From JBOGGX01 sp050744245 (GTDB lineage Bacteria; Actinomycetota; Acidimicrobiia; Acidimicrobiales; JBOGGX01), in assembly GCA_050744245.1 (NCBI GenBank), contig JBOGGX010000153.1, positions 1-14,765 of the forward strand: a DNA stretch of 14,765 nucleotides. The letters are read 5' to 3'. Every line of letters starts with the position of its first letter. The stretch's first letter is position 1. The notes under the pieces were generated by a model that had not been told where the DNA came from, ran no database searches, and worked only from the letters and a program-made list of their open reading frames with translations. This document shows, in pieces, positions 6,964-13,300 of the stretch. The position numbers and the translations under genes are program-made.

Positions 6964-7557
6964 ATGGACCCCGTCACCACCGTCACCGGCAAGGCCATGC
7001 CGTTGGCTCGATCCGACGTCGACACCGACCAGATCATCCCGGCCGAACACCTCAAGCGGGTCGAGCGCACCGGCTTCGGACGGTTCCTGTTCGGCAGCTG
7101 GCGGGAAGACCCCGACTTCGTGCTCAACCGGCCGGAGCACGCGGGATCGGTCATCCTGGTCACGGGACCGAACTTCGGCACCGGCTCGTCCCGCGAGCAC
7201 GCGGTGTGGGCGCTGGCCGACTACGGCTTCGGCGCGGTCGTCGCCGAACGCTTCGGCGACATCTTCCGGGTCAACTGCACCAAGAACGGCCTGGTGCCGG
7301 CGCAGGTCGACCCCGACGTGGCGGCCCGGCTCCTCCAGGCCATCGCCGACGACCCGGAGCTCGAGGTCACCGTCGACGTCGACCGGCGGGTGGTCGAGGC
7401 CGAGGCCATCTGCCTCAGCGCGCCGTTCGCCCTCGACGACGCCACCCGCCAACGCTTCATCGACGGCCTCGACGACATCGGCCTCACCCTCCGCCACCAG
7501 GATCGCATCGCCGAGTTCGAATCGACCCGGCCCGACTGGCTCCCGAGCACCGCGTAG
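6964..7557 (+). CDS. leuD: 3-isopropylmalate dehydratase, small subunit
   Basis: 197 residues, the usual LeuD length, forming the swivel domain that completes the LeuC active site. Visible motifs are DVDTDQIIPA (18-27), the substrate-specificity region around HLKRVERTGFG (29-39), FGTGSSREHA (71-80) and the RFGDIFRVNCTKNGLVP segment. AGGAG at 6954-6958 lies 5 nt before the ATG. The gene follows leuC by 23 nt in the same direction. The degraded kinase gene begins 44 nt after its stop. Confidence 0.97.
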   Translation: MDPVTTVTGKAMPLARSDVDTDQIIPAEHLKRVERTGFGRFLFGSWREDPDFVLNRPEHAGSVILVTGPNFGTGSSREHAVWALADYGFGAVVAERFGDIFRVNCTKNGLVPAQVDPDVAARLLQAIADDPELEVTVDVDRRVVEAEAICLSAPFALDDATRQRFIDGLDDIGLTLRHQDRIAEFESTRPDWLPSTA

Positions 7558-7586
7558 CGCCCCGTCGGAACCGGAGGGATGCCCCG

Positions 7587-7592
7587 TACGTT
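7587..7592 (+). promoter_or_regulatory. Possible relic -10 element before the kinase remnant
   Basis: TACGTT at 7587-7592 matches TANNNT and ends 9 nt before the GTG at 7602. This is similar to the leaderless-type layout of other genes here, though the spacing is longer. No good -35 element accompanies it. If the downstream gene is dead, this is probably a relic. Confidence 0.2.
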
Positions 7593-7601
7593 GACACCCT
7601 C

Positions 7602-8367
7602 GTGGTCGCAACGAGCATCACCGACCGTTACCGGTTCGAGGAGATCGTGGGCCGAGGGGGAATGGGCACGGTGTGGCGGGCCACCGACCTGCTGCTCGGC
7701 CGGACGGTGGCCATCAAGGACGTGCACCTGCCACCGCACACCACTCCAGACGACCCTACATGTCACCCGAACAGGCCGAGGGTCATGCGCTCATGGTGGC
7801 CGGCGCCGTCCTGCTCGCCGGTCGGGACGACGAGCCCCAGATCGTCGATCCGACCAATCCGACCGCACCGCCGACGACCGAGGCACCGACCGACACCACC
7901 GTGGACGGAGGCGAGGTCCCCGTCGGCTTCGTCGAGTACGCCGACCCGCAGGGCGGGTTCACCGTGTTCCACCCCGAGGGCTTCGAGGTCCGCCTCGACG
8001 AGGCCAACCACGTCACCGAGCTGGTCTCCGGCGGCACCCGCATCGCCGTGCGCTGGTTCGATCCCGCGGTCGACGCCGTCGCCTTCCTCCAGTCCGAGCG
8101 CGATCGCCTGGCCCAGTTCCCGAGGTACGAGGAGTTGGCGTTCGAGGAACAGCCGTTCCTCGACGCCCCCGGGGGATTCTGGGAGTTCGAGTTCGCCGAA
8201 AACGGCAGCCCGGACGCACTCACGCGGTCGACCGGCCGGGCGTTCATCGTCGGCGAGGGCGACGATCGGGTCACCTACGCGCTGTTCGTCCGGGCCCGGC
8301 CGACGAGTTCGATCGGTTCGAGGCCGATGTGTTCTCGGTGGTCGAGGACTCGTTCGCGCCGGCCTGA
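7602..8367 (+). pseudogene. Remnant of a receptor-type Ser/Thr protein kinase with internal deletions and frameshifts
   Basis: Three pieces of one kinase lie in three frames. (1) From GTG 7602: MVATSITDRYRFEEIVGRGG plus MGTVW and VAIKDVHLP, the N-lobe with the Gly-rich loop and ATP-binding lysine. (2) From about 7754, in another frame: PYMSPEQAEGH, the kinase subdomain VIII motif, running straight into ALMVAGAVLLAG (a short membrane-like stretch), a Pro/Thr linker and an extracytoplasmic domain (VEYADPQGGFTVFHPEGFEV to VTYALFVRA). (3) After about 8297, a third frame: ADEFDRFEADVFSVVEDSF to the TGA at 8365-8367. The HRD and DFG catalytic segments and most of the C-lobe are absent, so two deletions of roughly 100 or more codons each are implied. 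It cannot make an active kinase. The alternative is assembly or consensus error; the coding-like composition of each piece suggests recent damage. Confidence 0.75.
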
Positions 8368-8379
8368 TCAACGGGCCGG
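8359..8379. terminator. GC hairpin spanning two convergent stops
   Basis: CCGGCC (8359-8364) and GGCCGG (8374-8379) form a perfect 6-bp stem with a 9-nt loop. It covers the kinase remnant's stop and lies just before the stop of the convergent peptidase gene. Position suggests a shared terminator. It has no T-run, and a 6-bp GC stem is easily found by chance in this composition. Confidence 0.25.
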
Positions 8380-8380
8380 A

Positions 8381-9844
8381 TCAACCCGGGAGGGCCGGAA
8401 CCTCCTCGTCGAACAGCCAGGCCTCGATCAGCTCGTCGAGCTGCTGGCCGGACGCCTGCTCGGCGACCTCGACGAAGTCGTCGGTGGTGGCCGTGGCGTC
8501 CGCGAACTCCGCTGTCCACGTCCGCAGCGTCTCGAAGAAGGCGTCGTCGCCGATCGTCAGCCGCAGCGCGTGGACGGTGAGGGCGCCTCGTTCGTACACG
8601 CTGGCCGCGAACAACTGGGCCGGTCCCGGATCGCCAGGCGGCGGACGCCCGAGGTTGGGGTTGTCCGACATGGCCTCGGCGGTGTCGCGGGCGATGGCGT
8701 CGACGGTGCCCGAGCCGAGATGCTCGTCCCACAGCCACTGGGCGTAGGTGGCGAACCCCTCGTTGAGCCAGATGTCCTGCCAGCGGGCCACCGACACGCT
8801 GTCGCCGAACCACTGGTGAGCCAGCTCGTGGGCCACGATGGTCTCACCTCGCCGCCCGCCGTCGACGATCTCTGCGCCGAACAGCGACATGGTCTGCGTC
8901 TCCAGGGCCACCCCGATGAACTCGTCGACGACGAGCGCCCCGGCCGCTTCGAACGGGTAGGGCCCGAACATCTGGTTGAACACCTCGATCATCTCCGGGG
9001 TGCGGCCGAAGTCGAAGGAGGCGTCGACGGCCAGCGATTCGGCGAAGGCGTTGCGGATCAGTACTCCGCCGGGGCCTTGGGTCTCCTCGAACACGAACTG
9101 GCCGATGCCCACCGTGGCCAGGTAGGGGGCCATCGGGTCGCGGGCATCGAAGACCCACGTGGTGCGGCCGTCGCCGGTCGGCACCTGCTCGCGCAGGAGG
9201 CCGTTGGCGGCGACCTCCACCCCGTCGGGAACGGTGATGCGGTAGCTGAACGGCGCCTTGTCGAGCGGGTGGTCGTTGGCGGGGAACCAGGTCGAGGCGC
9301 CCTCCGGTTCGGACAGGACGTACACGCCGCCGTCGTCGGTGGTCGTCCAGCCCACCTGGCCCAGGGCCTCGCTGTCGATCGGCTGCGGCACCCCGCCGTA
9401 GGCGACGGCGACCACGAACTCGTCGCCGGCGCCGATCGGCTCGGCCGGCGAGATCTCCAGCTCGCTCGCCTCACGCTCGAAGGTCGCGGGGTCGCGGTCG
9501 ACCGTGATCGACGCCACCTCCAACCCGGTGAGGTCGAGGTTGAAGCGGGAGAGCGACACCGTGGCCGTGGCCTCGATGGTGGCGGTGGCCTCGATGGCGC
9601 CGGACGCCGGGTCGACGTCGAGCTCGAGGTCGTAGTGGGCGACGTCGTACCCGCCGTTGCCGAGGCTGGGGTAGTAGGGGTCGCCGATCCCCGCCGCGCC
9701 GACCTCGGGCTCCGGGTCGGCCTCGGCCCCGGCCTCCGGTGCGGTGTCCGAGGTCCCGGCCGCGTCGTCGGGGGCCAGCACCCGGTCGCTGCGGCACGCG
9801 GCCACCAGCACCAGGGCGGCCAGGATCGCCGGCAGACGGGACAT
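8381..9844 (-). CDS. M1-family zinc aminopeptidase-like lipoprotein
   Basis: 487 residues. The N-terminus MSRLPAILAALVLVAAC is a lipoprotein signal with lipobox VAAC (lipidated C17), followed by an acidic, Ala/Pro-rich linker (about 20-55), so it should be anchored outside the membrane. An N-terminal beta-domain (about 60-260) precedes the peptidase domain. The zinc site is complete: HELAH (H339, E340, H343) and E362 in NEGFATYAQ, spaced as in gluzincins. GVALETQT (311-318) replaces the GAMEN exopeptidase loop, as in other short actinobacterial M1 proteins. The large C-terminal helical domain of classical PepN is absent, which is normal for this subgroup. The ATG is preceded by TAACCT and a 7-nt spacer. 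The frame stays open upstream into the repeat region, but the lipobox fixes the start. Likely role: extracellular peptide degradation. Confidence 0.88.
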   Translation of the reverse strand: MSRLPAILAALVLVAACRSDRVLAPDDAAGTSDTAPEAGAEADPEPEVGAAGIGDPYYPSLGNGGYDVAHYDLELDVDPASGAIEATATIEATATVSLSRFNLDLTGLEVASITVDRDPATFEREASELEISPAEPIGAGDEFVVAVAYGGVPQPIDSEALGQVGWTTTDDGGVYVLSEPEGASTWFPANDHPLDKAPFSYRITVPDGVEVAANGLLREQVPTGDGRTTWVFDARDPMAPYLATVGIGQFVFEETQGPGGVLIRNAFAESLAVDASFDFGRTPEMIEVFNQMFGPYPFEAAGALVVDEFIGVALETQTMSLFGAEIVDGGRRGETIVAHELAHQWFGDSVSVARWQDIWLNEGFATYAQWLWDEHLGSGTVDAIARDTAEAMSDNPNLGRPPPGDPGPAQLFAASVYERGALTVHALRLTIGDDAFFETLRTWTAEFADATATTDDFVEVAEQASGQQLDELIEAWLFDEEVPALPG

Positions 9845-9851
9845 CCGGTCG

Positions 9852-9857
9852 AGGTTA
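9852..9857 (-). promoter_or_regulatory. Candidate -10 element for a leaderless peptidase transcript
   Basis: TAACCT on the minus strand (complement of 9852-9857) ends exactly 7 nt before the ATG at 9844. This is the same geometry as at greA and the DUF885 gene. No convincing -35 box was found upstream. Confidence 0.35.
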
Positions 9858-9900
9858 GGGGCGGGTTGGCCGGGCCAGGCCTCACCCGCACCGCACCCAC

Positions 9901-10090
9901 CCGTTCTGTGTCGTCCGGCGCGGGCCATGCGACCCCAATCCGCCTCTGTGTCGACTTGGGCCGGCTGAGCCTGCGTACGTCGCCACAGCACGGCCAACCG
10001 TTCTGTGTCGTCTGGCGCGGGCTATGCGAGCCCAATCCGCCTCTGTGTCGGGTGGCGCGCGCTATGCCGGCCTAAGTCGACACAGAACGG
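9901..10090. repeat. Cluster of TGTGTCG-containing direct and inverted repeats
   Basis: Two 53-nt direct copies (9901-9953 and 9998-10050) match at 50 of 53 positions by eye. Each begins CCGTTCTGTGTCG and ends CGCCTCTGTGTCG. A third, degenerate partial unit follows the second copy (10044-10070). The cluster closes with an inverted CGACACAGAACGG at 10078-10090. The minus-strand sequence starting at 10090 also matches 9945-9966 (CTGTGTCGACTT-GGCCGGC) with one difference. Unit spacing is irregular, so it is not a CRISPR array. It resembles an intergenic palindromic or REP/MITE-like repeat family. The right end runs into the synthetase gene and supplies its last codons and stop. Confidence 0.75.
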
Positions 10091-11772
10091 TCGGGCCAGG
10101 GTTCGTCGTGGACCGAGCGCGGCTCGCCCAGGCCGGCCCACAGCTCCTCGGTCACATGCGGCGCCAGCGGCGCCAGCAGCGAGACCAGGGTGGTCTTGGC
10201 CCGCCGGGTCGGCGGCCCGGATCCCCGCAGACGGCCAACGAGGGTCATCAGCTCGGCGATGGCCACGTTGAACCGCATCCGGTCGAGGTCGGGCCCGACC
10301 CGGGCGACGGCACGGGCCACTGCGGTCGCCTCGTCACCATCGTCCCGATCCTCACCTGTCGGGCCCGTGACCACGCGGTAGACCCGGCCCAGGAACCGTT
10401 CGACGCCGGTCACGACGGCCGGATCCCATTCGCCGTCGGCGTCCCACGGCCGAGTGAAAAGGAGCGCCAGCCGGGTGACGTCGGCGCCGTGCCGCTCGAT
10501 CAGCTCATCGGGGTTCACCACGTTGCCGCTGGACTTCGACATCTTCGCCCCCCGCAGCGTCAGGAACCCGTGCAGCCGGATGCGGGGAAAGGGTTCGGCG
10601 AACGGCACCCAGCCGCCGTCCTGCAGGGCCATCGTGACGAACCTGGCGTACAGATGGTGCCGCACCACATGCTCCGGCCCCCCTGCGTAGTGGTCGACCG
10701 GCAGCCAGCGGGCCGTCCGCGCCGGGTCCCACGGCCGGTCGTCGACGTCGACCGACGGGTAGCGCAGGAAGTACCACGACGAGTCGAAGAAGGTGTCGGA
10801 CACGTCGGTCTCCCGCCGGGACGGGGCTCCGCACTTCGGGCAGCCGACGTCGACCCAGTCGGGGATCGAGGCCAACGGCGACCGACCCGTGCCCGTGGGC
10901 CGCAGCGCCGCGGGATCGTCGACCTCGGGCAGCAGCACGGGCAGCTCGTCGTCGGGAACGGGCACGGCCCCGCACCGTCCACAGTGGATGATCGGGATGG
11001 GGGGGCCCCAGTAGCGCTGCCGTGAGATGAGCCAGTCGTGCAGGTGGTAGCTCGCCCTTCCGTCTGCGCCGACCTTGCGGCCGATCCATGCCCGCTGGCG
11101 GTTCTTGGCCTTCGCCGGCCAGTCCAGCGCGTCGATGCCGTCGACCAGGCGGTCGGCATAGGCGGTGATGCGCAGGAACCACTGGCGCATGACCCGTTCG
11201 ACGACGGGCGACCCGCAGCGCTCGCACCGGTCCTCGCCCCCGAGGTCGTCGACCTGCTCGCGCGCCAGCACCGTCTGGCACGACGGGCACCACAGCACGG
11301 GCGCCTCGGCCTGGTAGGCCAGACCGGCGTCGTACAGCCGCAGGAACAGCCACTGCGTCCAGCGGTAGTACGACGGGTCGCTGGTCACGACCTCGCTGTC
11401 CCAGGTCCACGCACCGCCCAGGGCGACCAGTTGGCGGCGATAGTTGACGACGGTGCGGGCGATGAGCCGGCGCGGGTGCTCGCCGGTCCGCAGGGCATAG
11501 TTCTCGGCGTTGATCCCGAAGGCATCGAACCCGATGGGCTGGAACACGGTGAAGCCCCTGCGCCGCTGGTAACGGCCCCACGTGTCGGCCCCGGAGTAGG
11601 TGAGGGCGTGGCCGACGTGCAGGCCGTCGGCCGACGGGTAGGGGAACTCCACCAGGTTGTAGAGCTTGCGGTCGGGCTCGACCCGGTCGAGGTCGACCGA
11701 GTCGCGTCGGTCCGATGCCCAGCGGCGTTGCCAGCGGGCCTCGACCTCGTGATGCTCGTAGGGCAGGGGCAC
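10072..11772 (-). CDS. leuS: Divergent leucyl-tRNA synthetase homologue lacking the CP1 editing domain and the C-terminal domain
   Basis: 566 residues versus about 800-970 in ordinary LeuRS. The catalytic core is intact: HVGH (52-55, HIGH box), HDWLISRQRYWG (245-256), DTFFDSSWYFLRY (326-338) and KMSKS (410-414). Cysteine pairs C162/C165, C183/C186, C264/C267 and C311/C314 suggest two zinc sites. Between WIGR (229-232) and HDWLISRQ only about 12 residues remain where the CP1 editing domain (about 180-200 residues) normally sits. The helical anticodon-binding domain is present (about 450-550: RFNVAIAELMTLV, LLAPLAPHVTEELW) but the protein stops after EPWPDRSVST, without the tRNA-binding C-terminal domain. 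The last codons fall in an inverted repeat. The usual GWDAFGLPAEN reads GFDAFGINAEN. A normal leuS probably exists elsewhere. Start GTG 11772, with GGAG 11 nt upstream. Role: second synthetase, resistance variant or amino-acid activator; not decidable here. Confidence 0.85.
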   Translation of the reverse strand: MPLPYEHHEVEARWQRRWASDRRDSVDLDRVEPDRKLYNLVEFPYPSADGLHVGHALTYSGADTWGRYQRRRGFTVFQPIGFDAFGINAENYALRTGEHPRRLIARTVVNYRRQLVALGGAWTWDSEVVTSDPSYYRWTQWLFLRLYDAGLAYQAEAPVLWCPSCQTVLAREQVDDLGGEDRCERCGSPVVERVMRQWFLRITAYADRLVDGIDALDWPAKAKNRQRAWIGRKVGADGRASYHLHDWLISRQRYWGPPIPIIHCGRCGAVPVPDDELPVLLPEVDDPAALRPTGTGRSPLASIPDWVDVGCPKCGAPSRRETDVSDTFFDSSWYFLRYPSVDVDDRPWDPARTARWLPVDHYAGGPEHVVRHHLYARFVTMALQDGGWVPFAEPFPRIRLHGFLTLRGAKMSKSSGNVVNPDELIERHGADVTRLALLFTRPWDADGEWDPAVVTGVERFLGRVYRVVTGPTGEDRDDGDEATAVARAVARVGPDLDRMRFNVAIAELMTLVGRLRGSGPPTRRAKTTLVSLLAPLAPHVTEELWAGLGEPRSVHDEPWPDRSVST

Positions 11773-11827
11773 GGGCGGTCGAACTCCGAAAACGGCGAAA
11801 CCCCCGACCGGCGGCCGAGGGTCGTGC

Positions 11828-11857
11828 GGGCGAGCGCAGGTTTGGGGGCGCTCGCCC
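11828..11857. repeat. Perfect 10-bp inverted repeat between divergent leuS and the proline-rich ORF
   Basis: GGGCGAGCGC (11828-11837) and GCGCTCGCCC (11848-11857) are exact inverted copies around a 10-nt loop. They lie 56 nt upstream of the leuS GTG on one side and 18 nt upstream of the GTG of the small ORF on the other. It could be an operator, or an RNA hairpin in either leader that hides or exposes the AAGGAG ribosome site at 11866-11871. I looked for a T-box (the leader type that controls some aminoacyl-tRNA synthetases) and saw no T-box core sequence. Confidence 0.45.
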
Positions 11858-11875
11858 TAGGGGAGAAGGAGAACC

Positions 11876-12106
11876 GTGTTCGCTACCGTGGTTGATCTCA
11901 TCGACGGCGAGCGTAGCGCCGGCCCGTTCTCCTCCACACGGGATTTCGGCCCGACGCATGCCTTCGCCGGCCTCGCCGCCGGACCTTCGCCCCTTCCCGA
12001 GCCGCCGATCCCGAGCCCCGGCCCTGGGCCGGATCCGTGGCCGGACCCCGGGCCGGTAGAGCCACCACCCCTCCCGGAGCCAGACCCAGACCCGGTGCCG
12101 CTGTAG
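11876..12106 (+). CDS. Small proline-rich hypothetical protein
   Basis: 76 residues from GTG 11876. The first 35 residues (FATVVDLIDGERSAG and FSSTRDFGPTHAFAGLAAG) look like ordinary protein sequence. Residues 36-76 are a low-complexity tail of Pro with Asp/Glu/Gly (PSPLPEPPIPSPGPGPDPWP and similar). There is no signal peptide or membrane segment. Support for its being real: AAGGAG at 11866-11871 placed 4 nt before the GTG, GC-rich third codon positions, and a terminator-like hairpin 7 nt after the stop. Against: the antisense frames are also open, and proline-rich tails arise easily in GC-rich DNA. I do not recognise a family. It diverges from leuS across a perfect inverted repeat. Confidence 0.5.
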   Translation: MFATVVDLIDGERSAGPFSSTRDFGPTHAFAGLAAGPSPLPEPPIPSPGPGPDPWPDPGPVEPPPLPEPDPDPVPL

Positions 12107-12113
12107 CCCCGCG

Positions 12114-12137
12114 ATCCTTGCGCGTGGAAGGATTTTC
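12114..12137 (+). terminator. Terminator-like hairpin after the proline-rich ORF
   Basis: ATCCTT (12114-12119) and AAGGAT (12128-12133) pair perfectly around an 8-nt loop, followed directly by TTTC (the T-run spans 12133-12136). This is the only hairpin in the window with a trailing T-run. It starts 7 nt after the small ORF's TAG and lies before frnE, so it would end the short transcript and make frnE a separate unit. The stem is short and the T-run weak. Confidence 0.4.
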
Positions 12138-12161
12138 GGCCCGACGGTGTTGCGGGCTGAC

Positions 12162-12881
12162 ATGCAGGTAGAGATCTGGTCCGACGTCGTGTGCCCCTGG
12201 TGCTACATCGGCAAGCGGCGCTTCGAGACGGCGCTCGAGAAGTTCGAGCACGCCGACGCGGTCGACGTCGTGTGGCGCAGCTTCGAGCTCGATCCATCGG
12301 CGCCGACCGACGGGGAGCTCGACCTCGTCACCCGCCTGGCCAACAAGTACGGGGTGTCGCGAGCCCAGGCCGAGGCCATGAATCAGCGGGTCACCGATCT
12401 CGCCGCCGCCGAGGGACTCGAGTACCGGCTCGACATCGCCCGTCCCGGTCGCACGTTCGACGCCCACCGCCTGCTCCACCTGGCCGCGGACCGCGACCGC
12501 CAGGACCAGGTGAAGGAGGCCATGCTCGCCGCCTACCAGACCCAGGGCGAGCCCATCGCCGACCACGCCGCGCTGACCAGGGTTGCGGTGGCGGCCGGGC
12601 TGGAGGAGGGCGAGGTTCGGGAGGTGCTGGCCGGCGACCGGTACGCCGACGGCGTGCGCCACGACGAGCGGGAGGCCCGCCAGCTCGGTATCAGCGGCGT
12701 TCCCTTCTTCGTCATCGACCGCCGCTTCGGGGTATCTGGCGCCCAGTCGAGCGAGCTCCTGCTCGGCGCCCTCGAGCAGGCGTGGGCCGAACGCAACCCG
12801 CTGGAGATGGTGGCCGACGCGGCCGATGAGCTCGAGGCCGACGCCTGCGGGCCCGACGGTTGCGACCTGCCGACCCGGTGA
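12162..12881 (+). CDS. FrnE-type DsbA-family thiol oxidoreductase
   Basis: 239 residues, a cytoplasmic thioredoxin-fold protein of the DsbA/FrnE subgroup. The active site C11-P-W-C14 sits in VEIWSDVVCPWCYIGKRRFE, the near-invariant start of FrnE proteins. The helical insertion follows (about 45-160, with GRTFDAHRLLHLA and EAMLAAYQTQGEPIADHAAL), and the cis-proline loop is GISGVPFFVIDRRFGVSGAQ. A second cysteine pair (ACGPDGCDL) lies near the C-terminus. Members act as disulfide oxidoreductases/isomerases, some in oxidative stress, and the same fold is used in polyketide-related steps. ATG 12162 is preferred over the in-frame GTG 12147, because it gives the family N-terminus, although no clear ribosome site precedes either. 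Its stop overlaps the next gene's start (GTGA), so the two are translationally coupled. Confidence 0.88.
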   Translation: MQVEIWSDVVCPWCYIGKRRFETALEKFEHADAVDVVWRSFELDPSAPTDGELDLVTRLANKYGVSRAQAEAMNQRVTDLAAAEGLEYRLDIARPGRTFDAHRLLHLAADRDRQDQVKEAMLAAYQTQGEPIADHAALTRVAVAAGLEEGEVREVLAGDRYADGVRHDEREARQLGISGVPFFVIDRRFGVSGAQSSELLLGALEQAWAERNPLEMVADAADELEADACGPDGCDLPTR

Positions 12882-13300
12882 CCACGGCCGATGGCCACCC
12901 TCGGGCGCCGCTGCACCACCTGACGCTCTGGGTCCCCGATCTCGATCGGGCCGAGGAATCCTGGAGCTGGCTGCTGGGCGAGCTCGGCTACGTGCTCGAC
13001 CGGAGCGTCGATCGGGTGTTGCTGCTGTGGCACCCCAGCGGCTTCACCCTGGCCCTGGAGAGGTCGACCGACATGGTGCCCGGCATGCTCTACAGCCGCA
13101 TGCGGCCCGGACTCAACCACATCGCCTTCAACCTCGACTCGGTCGAGACGCTGCGCCGCATCACCGAGCGAGCCCCGGACTTCGGCTGGTCCGAGCTGCC
13201 GACCGACCGTCATTCGATCGCCACCGCGGCGGCCCGCGTGACCTACCTCGAGGATCGCGACGGCTTCGAGGTCGAGCTGGTGGCGCCGCTGAGCAGCTAA
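12878..13300 (+). CDS. VOC-superfamily (glyoxalase/dioxygenase fold) protein
   Basis: 140 residues, one vicinal-oxygen-chelate domain made of two beta-alpha-beta-beta-beta modules. The first module begins APLHHLTLWVPDLDRAEES with a candidate metal histidine (H14/H15). The second contains GLNHIAFNLDSVETLRRI with another histidine, and the C-terminal DGFEVELVAP supplies the expected glutamate. This is a plausible complete metal-site set, but the substrate cannot be told. Relatives include lyases, dioxygenases and resistance proteins. The GTG at 12878 overlaps the frnE stop as GTGA, a typical coupled start, and is preferred to the TTG at 12860 inside frnE. Coupling suggests a shared job with the thiol oxidoreductase, but I know of no established pair. 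The stop overlaps the convergent YceI gene by 4 nt. Confidence 0.8.
   Translation: MTTADGHPRAPLHHLTLWVPDLDRAEESWSWLLGELGYVLDRSVDRVLLLWHPSGFTLALERSTDMVPGMLYSRMRPGLNHIAFNLDSVETLRRITERAPDFGWSELPTDRHSIATAAARVTYLEDRDGFEVELVAPLSS

Noticed and set aside
7591..7596. Perfect TTGACA box
   Set aside because: No TANNNT-like -10 element at 16-19 nt downstream; those positions fall in the kinase N-lobe coding sequence.
7206..8747. 513-codon frame joining leuD, the kinase N-lobe and sequence antisense to the peptidase
   Set aside because: Only 7602-7755 of it looks like a protein (kinase N-lobe). The rest is a shadow of leuD, of the kinase sensor region and of the peptidase.
9901..10090. CRISPR array
   Set aside because: Units are irregularly spaced, occur in both orientations and have no constant-length spacers; no cas genes nearby.
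11773..11875. T-box leader upstream of leuS
   Set aside because: No T-box core sequence or specifier-loop pattern found on the minus strand in the 103 nt before the GTG; only the inverted repeat is present.
10505..12163. 552-codon minus-strand frame overlapping leuS
   Set aside because: An out-of-frame shadow of leuS with no recognisable motifs; the HVGH/KMSKS frame is the real one.
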